From NCBI RefSeq assembly GCF_014651015.1, contig NZ_BMWB01000007.1, positions 202,262 to 266,261 on the forward strand: a stretch of 64,000 nucleotides of DNA. The letters run 5' to 3'. The translations under genes and the position numbers were made by a program. Below are positions 1 through 8,264 of the stretch, one piece after another. A model generated the notes under the pieces. It did no database searches and was not told where the DNA came from. It saw only the letters and a program-made list of their open reading frames with translations. The stretch is from Streptomyces xantholiticus. GTDB lineage: Bacteria; Actinomycetota; Actinomycetes; Streptomycetales; Streptomycetaceae. Positions within the stretch are counted from its first letter, which is position 1. The number at the start of each line of letters is the position of its first letter.

Positions 1-847
1 TGAGTCCCGACGTCATCAGGGCGATCCGCGGCAGCAGGCCGAGCAGCACCACGGAGAAGAGGGCCATGACCGCTCCCAGCCGGGTCGGCTCGTCCTGGAC
101 GGCGGCAACGGCTTCCCACACGACCGTGACGACGCCGGTGGCCAGGGCCCCGATGAGTCCTCCGCGGCCGAGCGGCGAGAAGAAACCGAGGAGGAGCAGC
201 GTCAGGCCCAGCGACGTCGCGACGACGGCGAGCCGTGCGGTGCCGGGCCAGCCGTAGGCGTCGGCGGCGGTCCACGCGGCGAGAACGCCGAGCCCGCCGG
301 AGGTCAACAGGAGGGCGGTCGCCAGACCGCGGTTGCCCCGTCCGACCCTGGCGACGATCGCTCCCGCGATTGCGAGGACGAGTGTGACGGCCCCGAGAAC
401 GCCTGCCAGGGAGCCGAGCCCGACCTCACGGCGGGCGAGCAGCGCGGCGATCACCGCGAACGAGACGGTGGCCACCCCTGCGGCAGCACGGCGGGCGCCG
501 GGCCGCCAGCGCCAGGTCTGCAGGTCGAGATCGTCGGCGACCTGGTCGATGACGTCGTGCACCACCGGGGCAGGCGGGGCGGAGTGGATCCTGACCAATC
601 GAAGGACGGCGCCGTCGGACATCCCGGCCGAGGCCAGCGTGCTCTCGTGCGACAGCGCCGAGCCGTCGGCCGTGAGCAACTGCCGTGTCATGGGACGTGA
701 CGCGGCCCTGTCGTCCAGCAACTGGAGAATGTCCGGAAGCAGTTGACCGATGGGAGTGTCGGAGGGCAGGACGATGTCTGCGCGGCGTCGCTCGCCGACC
801 AGCGTCACCCTGCTCAGTTGCGCCCGGGAAGTCGTTGCTGTACTCAC
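1..847 (-). CDS. eccD: Type VII secretion integral membrane protein EccD, N-terminal half (cut by window edge)
   Basis: EccD is the inner-membrane channel-like subunit of the ESX/type VII machine that exports WXG100 proteins. About 282 residues are visible from a GTG at 847. The first ~90 residues read as a compact ubiquitin-like (YukD) domain (LSRVTLVGERRRADIVLPSD near the start, then a LTADGSAL segment), followed by alternating hydrophobic stretches that fit membrane helices. This ubiquitin-then-multi-TM order is the EccD pattern. The family is normally about 450-500 residues with around eleven helices, so the rest lies beyond position 1. A small membrane protein gene lies just upstream in the same direction. 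The family call rests on fold order and wording of the N-terminus rather than a database search. Confidence 0.8.
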   Translation of the reverse strand, partial: MSTATTSRAQLSRVTLVGERRRADIVLPSDTPIGQLLPDILQLLDDRAASRPMTRQLLTADGSALSHESTLASAGMSDGAVLRLVRIHSAPPAPVVHDVIDQVADDLDLQTWRWRPGARRAAAGVATVSFAVIAALLARREVGLGSLAGVLGAVTLVLAIAGAIVARVGRGNRGLATALLLTSGGLGVLAAWTAADAYGWPGTARLAVVATSLGLTLLLLGFFSPLGRGGLIGALATGVVTVVWEAVAAVQDEPTRLGAVMALFSVVLLGLLPRIALMTSGL

Positions 848-983
848 CACTTGCGGGAACCTATCACCGCGCCGCAGTGAACTCCTGGGTGTTTTGCGCC
901 GATCCGTATCGTCACCGGATCCCCCATTCTCTTCCGGTAATTCTCTCCGCCACTGCGAACTCCTCGCGCATGACCGGCGCTCG

Positions 984-1280
984 TCAACTCTTTCCTGCGC
1001 CCGCCGACTTCTCCGGCTCCGGGGACTGCACCGGCTGCTGGTACCGCTGCTCCTGGCGCTTCTGCTCGGCCTTCTGCCTCTCCAACGTGTGCTGGAGGAA
1101 GGACCACCCGATGCACCCGGCGCACAGGACCGCCGCTGCCGCGATGCCTGCGAACAGCTTCCCGAGCCTCTCGTCCGCACTGCGGCGCGTCCGCTGTGCT
1201 CCGAAAAGCAGAGCGTCCCGCATTCTGCGCCGGCGTACCGCCACCGACTCCAGAAGCTGACTGTCGTAATCCCGTGACAT
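984..1280 (-). CDS. Small single-pass membrane protein upstream of eccD
   Basis: A 98-residue protein starting MSRDYDSQLLESVAVRRRRM. It has a basic, helical N-terminal ~45 residues, one hydrophobic helix (LFAGIAAAAVLCAGCIGWSF, about residues 42-61), then a Gln/Glu/Lys-rich tail. The gene runs in the same direction as eccD with about 137 bases between them, so it probably belongs to the type VII secretion locus. The start is supported by a GGAG-type ribosome site a few bases upstream. I do not recognise a named family; a structural or accessory role in the secretion complex is inference from position only. Confidence 0.7.
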   Translation of the reverse strand: MSRDYDSQLLESVAVRRRRMRDALLFGAQRTRRSADERLGKLFAGIAAAAVLCAGCIGWSFLQHTLERQKAEQKRQEQRYQQPVQSPEPEKSAGAGKS

Positions 1281-1462
1281 TCGTCGCTCCGTCGCCTCAG
1301 CCGTCCGTCACATCCGCCGCGCGGCAGCACGTCGGGCCGTCGCGGTCGACGACCGTCCGCGGCCGCCGTGATCGAGGCATGCGGAATCCCCCGGCAATTG
1401 CCTCTGCAACATAGAGCATGGCCACGACGCGGACACACTCGGACCGCCGCCGCCGGACACGC

Positions 1463-2056
1463 CTACGAGTTGTACGTGCTCTGCGCCCGCTCCAGCCCGT
1501 CGGCCACCAGCGACTCCACCGCGTCCGCCGCACGGTCCACGAACCAGTCCAGCTCCTTGCGCTCCGCCGACGAGAAGTCCTTCAGCACGAAGTCCGCGAC
1601 CTGCATCCGCCCCGGCGGCCGGCCGATACCGCAGCGCACCCGGTGGTAGTCCGGACCCATCGCCTTCGTCATCGACTTCAGACCGTTGTGCCCGTTGTCC
1701 CCGCCGCCCAGCTTCAGCCGCAGCGTCCCGTAGTCGATGTCCAGCTCGTCATGGACGGCGACGACGTTCGCCGTCGGCACCTTGTAGAAGTCCCGCAGCG
1801 CCGTCACCGGGCCACCGGACAGATTCATGTACGACATCGGCTTGGCCAGCACCACCCGCCGGCTCGACGGCCCCGGAGCCCCGATCCGGCCCTCCAGCAC
1901 CTGCGCCTGCGCCTTCTGCGCACGCTTGAACGAGCCGCCGATCCGCTCCGCCAGCAGATCGGCCACCATGAAACCGACGTTGTGGCGGTTGCCCGCGTAC
2001 CCCGGCCCCGGATTGCCGAGACCCACGATCAGCCAGGGGGCATTCACGTCCGACAT
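1463..2056 (-). CDS. pth: Peptidyl-tRNA hydrolase
   Basis: Pth hydrolyses the ester bond of peptidyl-tRNAs that drop off ribosomes and so recycles tRNA in the cytoplasm. The 197-residue protein has the family signatures in order: [20 protein letters not shown] near residues 9-28 (with the catalytic His after GNR), the [13 protein letters not shown] segment, [20 protein letters not shown], and [12 protein letters not shown]. Length matches the usual 190-200. It lies immediately downstream of rplY on the same strand, an arrangement common in actinobacteria, but a strong hairpin between them suggests partly separate transcripts. Confidence 0.97.
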   Translation of the reverse strand: MSDVNAPWLIVGLGNPGPGYAGNRHNVGFMVADLLAERIGGSFKRAQKAQAQVLEGRIGAPGPSSRRVVLAKPMSYMNLSGGPVTALRDFYKVPTANVVAVHDELDIDYGTLRLKLGGGDNGHNGLKSMTKAMGPDYHRVRCGIGRPPGRMQVADFVLKDFSSAERKELDWFVDRAADAVESLVADGLERAQSTYNS

Positions 2057-2097
2057 CTGCGCCGCGTCTCCTCGTCACCGGCCCGAACAACAAGAAC

Positions 2098-2125
2098 GGG
2101 GTGGCGGGCCGCAGCCCGCCACCCC
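2098..2125 (-). terminator. Hairpin between rplY and pth
   Basis: A 12-bp perfect inverted repeat (arm GGGGTGGCGGGC) with a 4-base loop sits 20 bases past the rplY stop on the minus strand. It has no clear T-run, as is usual in Streptomyces. It could be a terminator or attenuator limiting read-through from rplY into pth. Confidence 0.7.
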
Positions 2126-2145
2126 GGTCACACAGAGCTTACGGC

Positions 2146-2748
2146 TCAGGCCTCCGCGGCCTCTTCACCCTCGCCCTCGGCGCCCTCGGCAGCCGGCTCC
2201 TCGGCCTGCGCGGCCAGGACCTGCAGGACGACGGTGTCGTCCTCGACCGTCAGCGTGGTGCCCTTGGGCAGGGTGATGTCCTTGGCCAGGACGGAGTCAC
2301 CGGCGGACAGACCCTCGATGGAGACCGAGACGGACTCGGGGATGTGGGTGGCCTCGGCCTCGACCGGCAGGGCGTTCAGCACGTGCTCGACCAGGAAGGC
2401 GCCCGGCGCCAGGTCACCCTCGGTGTGGACCGGGATGTCGACGCTGACCTTCTCGCCGCGCTTCACCAGCAGCAGGTCGACGTGCTCCAGGAAGCCCTTC
2501 AGCGGGTCGCGCTGCACGGCCTTCGGGATGGCCAGCTCGTTCTTGCCCTCGAGGTCCAGGGCGATCAGGACGTTCGGCGTACGCAGGGCGAGCAGCAGCT
2601 CGTGGCCCGGCAGCGTGACGTGGACCGGGTCAATGCCGTGACCGTACAGAACACCCGGGACCTTGCTGTCACGGCGGATACGGCGGGCGGCGCCCTTGCC
2701 GAACTCGGAACGGAGCTCGGCGGCGATCTTCACCTCGGACATGTGCAC
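2146..2748 (-). CDS. rplY: 50S ribosomal protein L25/general stress protein Ctc
   Basis: A 200-residue long-form L25 (Ctc type) that binds 5S rRNA in the large ribosomal subunit. The start reads MSEVKIAAELRSEFGKGAAR (two residues in from the annotated Met), the usual N-terminal L25 domain with the RRDSKVPGVLYGHG segment. This is followed by the C-terminal TL5-like beta domain (about residues 95-180) and an Ala/Glu-rich acidic tail typical of actinobacteria. A GAGGAG ribosome site precedes the ATG. The neighbours pth and prs are the expected ones. Confidence 0.96.
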   Translation of the reverse strand: MHMSEVKIAAELRSEFGKGAARRIRRDSKVPGVLYGHGIDPVHVTLPGHELLLALRTPNVLIALDLEGKNELAIPKAVQRDPLKGFLEHVDLLLVKRGEKVSVDIPVHTEGDLAPGAFLVEHVLNALPVEAEATHIPESVSVSIEGLSAGDSVLAKDITLPKGTTLTVEDDTVVLQVLAAQAEEPAAEGAEGEGEEAAEA

Positions 2749-2929
2749 TCCTCGTATTGAGCAGAAATCTGGTGGCGGTCACCCGGCCACGACAGGCCTG
2801 CTACGAAGAGCGCGTCGATAACGGACCGCCGCAACCTGATCGGTGCGGCCTCCCTCGCCGAGCAACTCAGGCAGTCTACCCAGCGCACGCCACCACCCCA
2901 AATGGATCACCCTGCACCCGCCGGGCAAC

Positions 2930-2963
2930 GGAAAGAGCCGCCCCACGGGGGGCGGCCCTTTCC
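2930..2963 (-). terminator. Terminator after prs
   Basis: A stem-loop 20 bases past the prs stop: arms GGAAAG-A-GCCGCCCC and its complement, with one mismatch and a 4-base loop, ending in CTTTCC. The position and strand fit termination of the glmU-prs transcript before the rplY promoter region (2749-2929). Confidence 0.75.
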
Positions 2964-2982
2964 GGAACGTACGACCCTGCGG

Positions 2983-3960
2983 CTACGCCTGCTCCTCGAA
3001 GAGGCTCGTCACCGAACCGTCCTCGAACACCTCGCGCACCGCACGGGCGATCGTCGGCGCGATCGACAGCACCTTGATCTTGTCCAGCTCCAGCTCGCCC
3101 GGCGTCGGCAGCGTGTTCGTCAACACGAACTCGCTCACCTTCGAATTCTTCAGACGGTCAGCGGCCGGCCCCGACAGGATGCCGTGCGTCGCCGTCACGA
3201 TCACGTCCTCCGCGCCGTGCGCGAACAGCGCGTCCGCCGCGGCGCAGATGGTGCCGCCCGTGTCGATCATGTCGTCGACCAGGACACACACCCGGCCCTC
3301 GACCTCACCGACGACCTCGTGGACCGTCACCTGGTTGGCCACGTCCTTGTCACGGCGCTTGTGCACGATCGCCAGCGGCGCGTCCAGACGGTCGCACCAG
3401 CGGTCCGCGACCCGGACCCGCCCCGCGTCCGGAGAGACGATCGTCAGTTTGGCGCGGTCGACCTTGGCGCCCACGTAGTCGGCCAGCACCGGAAGCGCGG
3501 ACAGATGGTCCACCGGGCCGTCGAAGAAGCCCTGGATCTGGTCCGTGTGCAGATCGACCGTGAGGATGCGGTCCGCACCCGCCGTCTTCAGCATGTCCGC
3601 GATCAGACGGGCCGAGATCGGCTCACGACCACGGTGCTTCTTGTCCTGACGGGCATAGCCGTACGACGGGATGATCACCGTGATGCTCCGGGCGGAAGCC
3701 CGCTTCAGAGCATCGATCATGATCAGCTGCTCCATGATCCACTTGTTGATGGGAGCCGTGTGGCTCTGGATCAGGAAGCAGTCGGCGCCACGTGCCGACT
3801 CCTGGAAGCGGACGTAGATCTCACCGTTGGCGAAGTCGAAAGCCTTCGTCGGGACGAGGCCGACACCCAACTGGTGCGCAACCTCCTCGGCCAGCTCGGG
3901 GTGGGCGCGGCCGGAGAAGAGCATCAGCTTCTTCTCGCCGGTCGTCTTGATCCCGGTCAC
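2983..3960 (-). CDS. prs: Ribose-phosphate pyrophosphokinase (PRPP synthetase)
   Basis: Transfers pyrophosphate from ATP to ribose-5-phosphate to give PRPP for purine, pyrimidine, His, Trp and NAD synthesis. The 325-residue protein carries the ATP-site region (RPINKW-like segment HTAPINKWIMEQLIMIDALK), the RQDKKHRGREPISARL flexible loop, and the PRPP loop VLVDDMIDTGGTI. Length is in the normal range. It follows glmU on the same strand with a 124-base gap, linking nucleotide-sugar and nucleotide precursor synthesis. Confidence 0.97.
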   Translation of the reverse strand: MTGIKTTGEKKLMLFSGRAHPELAEEVAHQLGVGLVPTKAFDFANGEIYVRFQESARGADCFLIQSHTAPINKWIMEQLIMIDALKRASARSITVIIPSYGYARQDKKHRGREPISARLIADMLKTAGADRILTVDLHTDQIQGFFDGPVDHLSALPVLADYVGAKVDRAKLTIVSPDAGRVRVADRWCDRLDAPLAIVHKRRDKDVANQVTVHEVVGEVEGRVCVLVDDMIDTGGTICAAADALFAHGAEDVIVTATHGILSGPAADRLKNSKVSEFVLTNTLPTPGELELDKIKVLSIAPTIARAVREVFEDGSVTSLFEEQA

Positions 3961-4084
3961 AGCACTGTCTCCTCAGACGTGTTCTCTGGCCGCGGCGGTC
4001 CAAGGCACATGGGTCCCGGGCGCGAGCCAGCCGAATTTGTGTGCACGTATCACGGTACGCCGAGTTCGGCGCACCTGTTTCCGG

Positions 4085-5533
4085 TCAGTTCTCCTCGGCG
4101 ACCCGTTCCGTTGCCGCCGCAGCTGCCTGCGCGGCCGCGCTCCCGGGCCGCTTACGAGCCACCCAACCATCGATATTCCGCTGCTGGCCGCGAGCGACGG
4201 CCAGCGAACCCGCCGGCACGTCCTTCGTGATCACCGACCCGGCAGCGGTGTAAGCACCGTCCCCGACAGTGACAGGAGCCACAAACATGTTGTCCGAGCC
4301 CGTCTTGCAGTGCGAGCCGATCGTCGTGTGGTGCTTCGCCTCGCCGTCGTAGTTCACGAACACGCTCGCCGCGCCGATGTTCGTGTACTCGCCGATCGTC
4401 GCGTCACCCACGTACGACAGATGCGGAACCTTCGTACCCTCACCGATCGACGAGTTCTTCATCTCGACGAACGTGCCCGCCTTGGACTTCACACCCAGAC
4501 GCGTACCGGGCCGCAGATACGCGAACGGGCCCACCGACGCGCCCTCGCCCACCGTGGCCCCGTCCGCCACCGTGTTGTCCACCCGGGCACCCGCACCCAC
4601 CACCGTGTCCGTCAGTCGCGAGTTCGGGCCCACCTCGGCGCCCTCGGCGATGTGCGACGCGCCCAGCAGCTGCGTACCCGGGTGCACCACGGAGTCCGGC
4701 TCGAACGTCACCGTCACATCGAGAAGCACCGAAGCCGGGTCCACGACCGTGACACCGGCCAGCATGGCCCGCTCCAGCAGCCGCTCGTTCATCAGCTTCC
4801 GGGCCTCGGCCAGCTGCACCCGGTTGTTGATGCCGAGGATCTCCCGATGGTCGGCTGCCACCGACGCACCCACCCGGTGCCCCGCCTCACGCAGGATGCC
4901 GAGCACATCGGTCAGGTACTCCTCGCCCTGGCTGTTGTCCGTCCGCACCTTCTTCAGGGCGTCGGCGAGCAGCAGCCCGTCGAACGCGAACACACCCGAG
5001 TTGATCTCCCGGATCGCCCGCTGTTCGTCGGTCGCGTCCTTGTGCTCCACGATCGCCGTCACCGCGCCGGTCGCCGCGTCCCGCACGATGCGCCCGTACC
5101 CGGTGGAGTCCGGCACCTCGGCCGTCAGCACGGTCACGGCGTTGCCGTCGGCGACATGCGTGCCGGCCAGCTCGGACAGCGTCCCGCCGGACAGCAGCGG
5201 AGTGTCGCCGCACACGACGACGACAGTCCCTTCCAGCCGGCCGCCGAGCTCCTCCAGCCCCATGCGCACGGCGTGCCCGGTGCCGTTCTGCTCGGCCTGG
5301 AAAGCGGTCCGCGTCCCGGCGTACCGCTCCCCGAGGTGACCCTCGACCTGCTCCCGCGCATGCCCGACGACGACCACGAGCTGCTCCGGGTCGAGCTCGC
5401 GCGCGGTGGAGACGACATGCCCGACGAGCGACCGCCCGGCGATTTCGTGCAGGACCTTGGGGGTCTTCGACTTCATGCGGGTGCCCTCACCCGCTGCGAG
5501 AACGACGACGGCTGCCGGGCGGATGGCGCTCAC
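4085..5533 (-). CDS. glmU: Bifunctional N-acetylglucosamine-1-phosphate uridyltransferase/glucosamine-1-phosphate acetyltransferase
   Basis: Catalyses the last two steps to UDP-GlcNAc, the precursor of peptidoglycan. I use the GTG at 5533, giving MSAIRPAAVVVLAAGEGTRM, because the nucleotidyltransferase motif LAAGEGTRMKS then lies at the usual distance from the N-terminus; an in-frame ATG 33 bases upstream is possible. Domains: Rossmann-type uridyltransferase (about 1-235), then a left-handed beta-helix of hexapeptide repeats (about 260-450) with the KNSSIGEGTKVPHLSYVGDA acetyl-CoA site segment. The 482-residue length and Ala-rich C-terminal tail suit actinobacterial GlmU. Confidence 0.96.
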   Translation of the reverse strand: MSAIRPAAVVVLAAGEGTRMKSKTPKVLHEIAGRSLVGHVVSTARELDPEQLVVVVGHAREQVEGHLGERYAGTRTAFQAEQNGTGHAVRMGLEELGGRLEGTVVVVCGDTPLLSGGTLSELAGTHVADGNAVTVLTAEVPDSTGYGRIVRDAATGAVTAIVEHKDATDEQRAIREINSGVFAFDGLLLADALKKVRTDNSQGEEYLTDVLGILREAGHRVGASVAADHREILGINNRVQLAEARKLMNERLLERAMLAGVTVVDPASVLLDVTVTFEPDSVVHPGTQLLGASHIAEGAEVGPNSRLTDTVVGAGARVDNTVADGATVGEGASVGPFAYLRPGTRLGVKSKAGTFVEMKNSSIGEGTKVPHLSYVGDATIGEYTNIGAASVFVNYDGEAKHHTTIGSHCKTGSDNMFVAPVTVGDGAYTAAGSVITKDVPAGSLAVARGQQRNIDGWVARKRPGSAAAQAAAAATERVAEEN

Positions 5534-5643
5534 GGGTATGCCCTTCGGCTTCGGGTGGTGGGACAACCGAAGGATACCGGGGGGTTTCGGGCCGGAAACG
5601 AGCGCGGGTCCCGACCGTGCAGGTCAGGACCCGAAAGCGACAG

Positions 5644-5715
5644 CTCCCCCGCCAGGACTCGAACCCGGACATAAGGCACCAAAAGCCTCAGTGCTGCCAA
5701 TTACACCACAGGGGA
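5644..5715 (-). tRNA. tRNA-Gln (anticodon UUG)
   Basis: A 72-base cloverleaf on the minus strand. The acceptor stem TCCCCTG pairs with CGGGGGA over 7 bp (one G-U). The anticodon stem-loop has loop TTTTGGT, giving anticodon TTG at 5682-5680. The T arm carries GGTTCGAGTCC. The discriminator is G at 5644 and no CCA is encoded. It lies between glmU and a decayed HTH gene. Confidence 0.95.
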
Positions 5716-5753
5716 CTGTAAAGGCGACCGAACCGGATATTTGGCCCGTGCGC

Positions 5754-6215
5754 CTACTGGGCACCCAACACTATGCCGTACCAAGCCCCTTCCGTGCGAC
5801 GGCGGAGGTCGGCGCTCTTGGCGAGGTGGATGTCGGTGTACCCGGCCGTAGGCTTCGGCAGGTCCCGCACCCCCGGTGGGATCGAGTCCTCGGAGCACCC
5901 CGGCTCGACCTGGATCTGGTCGTACGTCATGCCCTGGAGCCGCCCAGCTGCCGTGCCTGCCCGCGCAGGTCGTCCTTTGCGGTTCGGGCGCTTCGTCCAC
6001 TCGGGAGGCGGCTCGCCCTTCACCAGGCGACCCGGGATGCCGTCGTTCTCGATGTGCAGGCGCTCGCGGATCTGTCGGAGGCTTTGGCCGTCCTGGCGCC
6101 GCAGGGCTGCGCCCTGCTCGCGGAGGCCTTCGACGTCGGCGTGCTTGCCGAGGCTGTGTGTACTGCGGCAATCGTCGTTCGGAATGCGGACGTCCGGGTC
6201 GAAACTCTGGTCGAT
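5754..6215 (-). pseudogene. Remnant of a helix-turn-helix protein, internally deleted, next to tRNA-Gln
   Basis: One open frame without a good start runs from just after a stop at 6216-6218 to TAG at 5754. Its pieces match a Streptomyces HTH protein as I remember the family: LRRQDGQSLRQIRERLHIEN (HTH-like repeat), VKGEPPPEWTKRPN, LQGMTYDQIQVEPGCS (second HTH), VRDLPKP, and then directly the C-terminal SADLRRRTEGAWYGIVLGAQ. In intact homologues roughly 150 residues separate VRDLPKP from that C-terminus, so an internal deletion is likely. The helix-turn-helix also seems damaged (PGCSEDSIPPG where a LGCSKSSIS-like helix is expected). The missing start, deletion and substitutions support a pseudogene. 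A short expressed protein cannot be excluded. Confidence 0.65.
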
Positions 6216-6319
6216 TCACCAGTTCGAGCGGACCTGGAACATTCCTCGCGGGAACGAGCCCCTCGGGTGCTGCCGCGCTGCCGTGAAAATGACTCGCGCC
6301 CGCCCGTAGGCTGGAACGC

Positions 6320-7639
6320 ATGACCACAACGGGGGCGCAGGAGGAGGCCACGGGTTCGACCGCCCGGGGGCCGCTGTGGTGGGGGCGGCGGCGTAGTGCC
6401 GTGCTGGATGTGGGGCTTGCCGTCGTCTCCGCCTTGGAATGTGCGCTGGAGGGGGTCGGCTTCGCGGACAGGGCCGCTTTGCCGGTGCCCTTCGGTGTGT
6501 TGTTCGGGCTGGTCGTCGGGGCGGTGCTGGTGCTGAGGCGGCGCTGGCCGATCGCCGTGGTGCTGGTGTCGGTCGCGACCACTCCGGCCGAGATGGGCTA
6601 CCTGATGGCGATCGTCGGCCTGTACTCGCTCGCGGCCTCGGACGTGCCGCGGCGGATCACCGCGACGCTGGCGGGGATGTCCTTGTCCGCGACGTTCATA
6701 GTGACGTTCGTCCGGGTGCGGCAGGACGTGGAGGCGGCGGAGTACAGCGCGTGGTACGTGCCGTTGATGGCCGTGTTCATGGCGCTGGGGCTGACGGCTC
6801 CGCCGGTGCTGCTGGGGCTCTACACAGGGGCGCGGCGGCGGCTGATGGAGAGCTTGCGGGAGCGGGCGGACAGCCTGGAGCAGGAGTTGTCGTTGCTCGC
6901 CGACCGGGCGGAGCAGCGGGCGCAGTGGGCGCGTCAGGAGGAGCGGACCCGCATCGCGCGGGAGATGCACGACGTGGTGGCGCACCGGGTGAGTCTGATG
7001 GTGGTGCATGCGGCGGCCTTGCAGGCGGTGGCGTTGAAGGATCCGCAGAAGGCGGTGAAGAACGCTGCGCTGGTGGGCGACATGGGCCGGCAGGCGTTGA
7101 CGGAGCTGCGGGAGATGCTCGGGGTGCTGCGGTCCGGTGAGGACCGGGTGCGGGCGCGGGCCGAGGTGCCGTTGGCCGCGGTGGGCGTGGCGGCTGCGGC
7201 GGCCGCGGCCGCCGCAGCCGACGAGGGGCCGTGCATCGCGGACATCGACGTGCTGGTCGGGCAGTCGCGGCAGGCGGGCATGGTCGTGGAGCTCGCGGTG
7301 CAGGGAGATGTGCGCCTGTATCCGCCGGAGGTGGAGCAGACGGCGTACCGGGTGATCCAGGAGGCGTTGACGAACGTCCACAAGCATGCGGCGGGCGCGA
7401 AGGTGATGGTGCGCCTGGCGCACCGGGCGGACGAGGTCGCGATGCAGGTGGAGAACGGCGCTCCGGACGCGGCGGGTGGCGCGGCGGATGCGGGGCTGCC
7501 GAGCGGCGGCAACGGTCTGGTGGGCATGCGGGAGCGAGTGACGGCGCTCGGCGGGGTGTTCGTGTCGGGCCCGACGGAGGTCGGGGGGTTCCGGGTGTCG
7601 GCGGTGCTGCCGGACCGGGCGGAGGCCAGCCTGCGGTGA
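6320..7639 (+). CDS. Sensor histidine kinase (HisKA_3 type), orphan
   Basis: A 439-residue two-component kinase of the NarL/DesK-like class. N-terminal hydrophobic helices cover roughly residues 28-165, followed by a coiled-coil linker and the dimerisation/phosphorylation motif REMHDVVAHRVSLMVVHAAA with His217 as the expected phospho-site. An Ala-rich insert lies near 295-310. The ATPase domain has the N box around Asn352 (EALTNVHKHA) and the GNGLVGMRERV G box. It has no cognate response regulator on either side: the left neighbour is a pseudogene and the right one is a convergent immunity-type gene. The ligand is unknown. Its 3' end lies in a tandem repeat. Confidence 0.92.
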   Translation: MTTTGAQEEATGSTARGPLWWGRRRSAVLDVGLAVVSALECALEGVGFADRAALPVPFGVLFGLVVGAVLVLRRRWPIAVVLVSVATTPAEMGYLMAIVGLYSLAASDVPRRITATLAGMSLSATFIVTFVRVRQDVEAAEYSAWYVPLMAVFMALGLTAPPVLLGLYTGARRRLMESLRERADSLEQELSLLADRAEQRAQWARQEERTRIAREMHDVVAHRVSLMVVHAAALQAVALKDPQKAVKNAALVGDMGRQALTELREMLGVLRSGEDRVRARAEVPLAAVGVAAAAAAAAAADEGPCIADIDVLVGQSRQAGMVVELAVQGDVRLYPPEVEQTAYRVIQEALTNVHKHAAGAKVMVRLAHRADEVAMQVENGAPDAAGGAADAGLPSGGNGLVGMRERVTALGGVFVSGPTEVGGFRVSAVLPDRAEASLR

Positions 7640-7734
7640 GCGGCCCGCCTGGGCGGCTGTTGTGCCGGGGTGTCGGCCTGCGGTGAGCGGCCCGCCTGGG
7701 GCGGTTGTTGTGCCGGGGTGTCGGCCTGCGGTGA
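7629..7734. repeat. 47/48-bp tandem repeat across the stop codon of the histidine kinase
   Basis: Two near-identical copies (7629-7675, 47 bp; 7676-7723, 48 bp) and the first 11 bases of a third (7724-7734). Each copy begins GCCTGCGGTGA and so contains the same Leu-Arg-stop reading. The copies differ by one inserted G and one C/T change. This looks like replication slippage at the 3' end of the gene. Confidence 0.85.
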
Positions 7735-7762
7735 CCGGAGCGGGGGCCGCCATGGCCGGGCG

Positions 7763-8254
7763 TCAGCCGACGGTGAGGCGGGTCGGCCGGATGCCGGTGA
7801 CGAGGGTGGCGAGGGCCTGGTCGATGTCGGGGCCGAGGTACCAGTCGCCGGTGTGGTCGATGCTGTAGACGCGGCCTTCGGCGTCCATGGCGAGTACGGC
7901 CTGCTGGTCGCCTTCCATGCCGAGCGGGGAGATCTCGGTGTCGAGTGCCCGGCCGAGGTCGGCGAGGGTGCGGGCGTGGTGGAGCCCGTAGAGCGGGTCG
8001 AAGTGGAGCGGCGCGGGCGCGTACTGCCGTCCGGGCCCGGGGGCGGTGACGGTCAGTCCGCCGAATTCCGCCCAGGCTTCGACGACGGCCGGGGAGACGG
8101 TGTGCCGGTGGCCCGCGGGGGAGACGTGGGCGCGCAGGGTGTCCGCCCAGCGCTCGGCCTGTCCTATGTCCCAGCGGCCGGGTTGCCAGCCCGCTTCGCG
8201 TAGTGCGGCGTCGACGGCGACGGGGAAGCGGGTGGTGCTCAGGTGGTCGGGCAT
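7763..8254 (-). CDS. SUKH-3-type immunity protein
   Basis: A 163-residue protein starting MPDHLSTTRFPVAVDAALRE, translated from the ATG at 8254, ten bases after the deaminase-like gene stop. The segment FPVAVDAALREAGWQPGRWD, then VEAWAEFGGLTV, FDPLYGLHHARTLADLGRAL and AVLAMDAEGRVYSIDHTGDWYLG, follows the SUKH-3 pattern (N-terminal AGW.PGR, central FGGL, YxxDxxG-like strand near the end). SUKH proteins bind and neutralise toxin domains of polymorphic toxin systems. Its coupling to a YwqJ-type deaminase supports a toxin/immunity pair. A housekeeping role is also possible, since such genes can be widely conserved in Streptomyces. Confidence 0.75.
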   Translation of the reverse strand: MPDHLSTTRFPVAVDAALREAGWQPGRWDIGQAERWADTLRAHVSPAGHRHTVSPAVVEAWAEFGGLTVTAPGPGRQYAPAPLHFDPLYGLHHARTLADLGRALDTEISPLGMEGDQQAVLAMDAEGRVYSIDHTGDWYLGPDIDQALATLVTGIRPTRLTVG

Positions 8255-8264
8255 CGGTCGCTGC

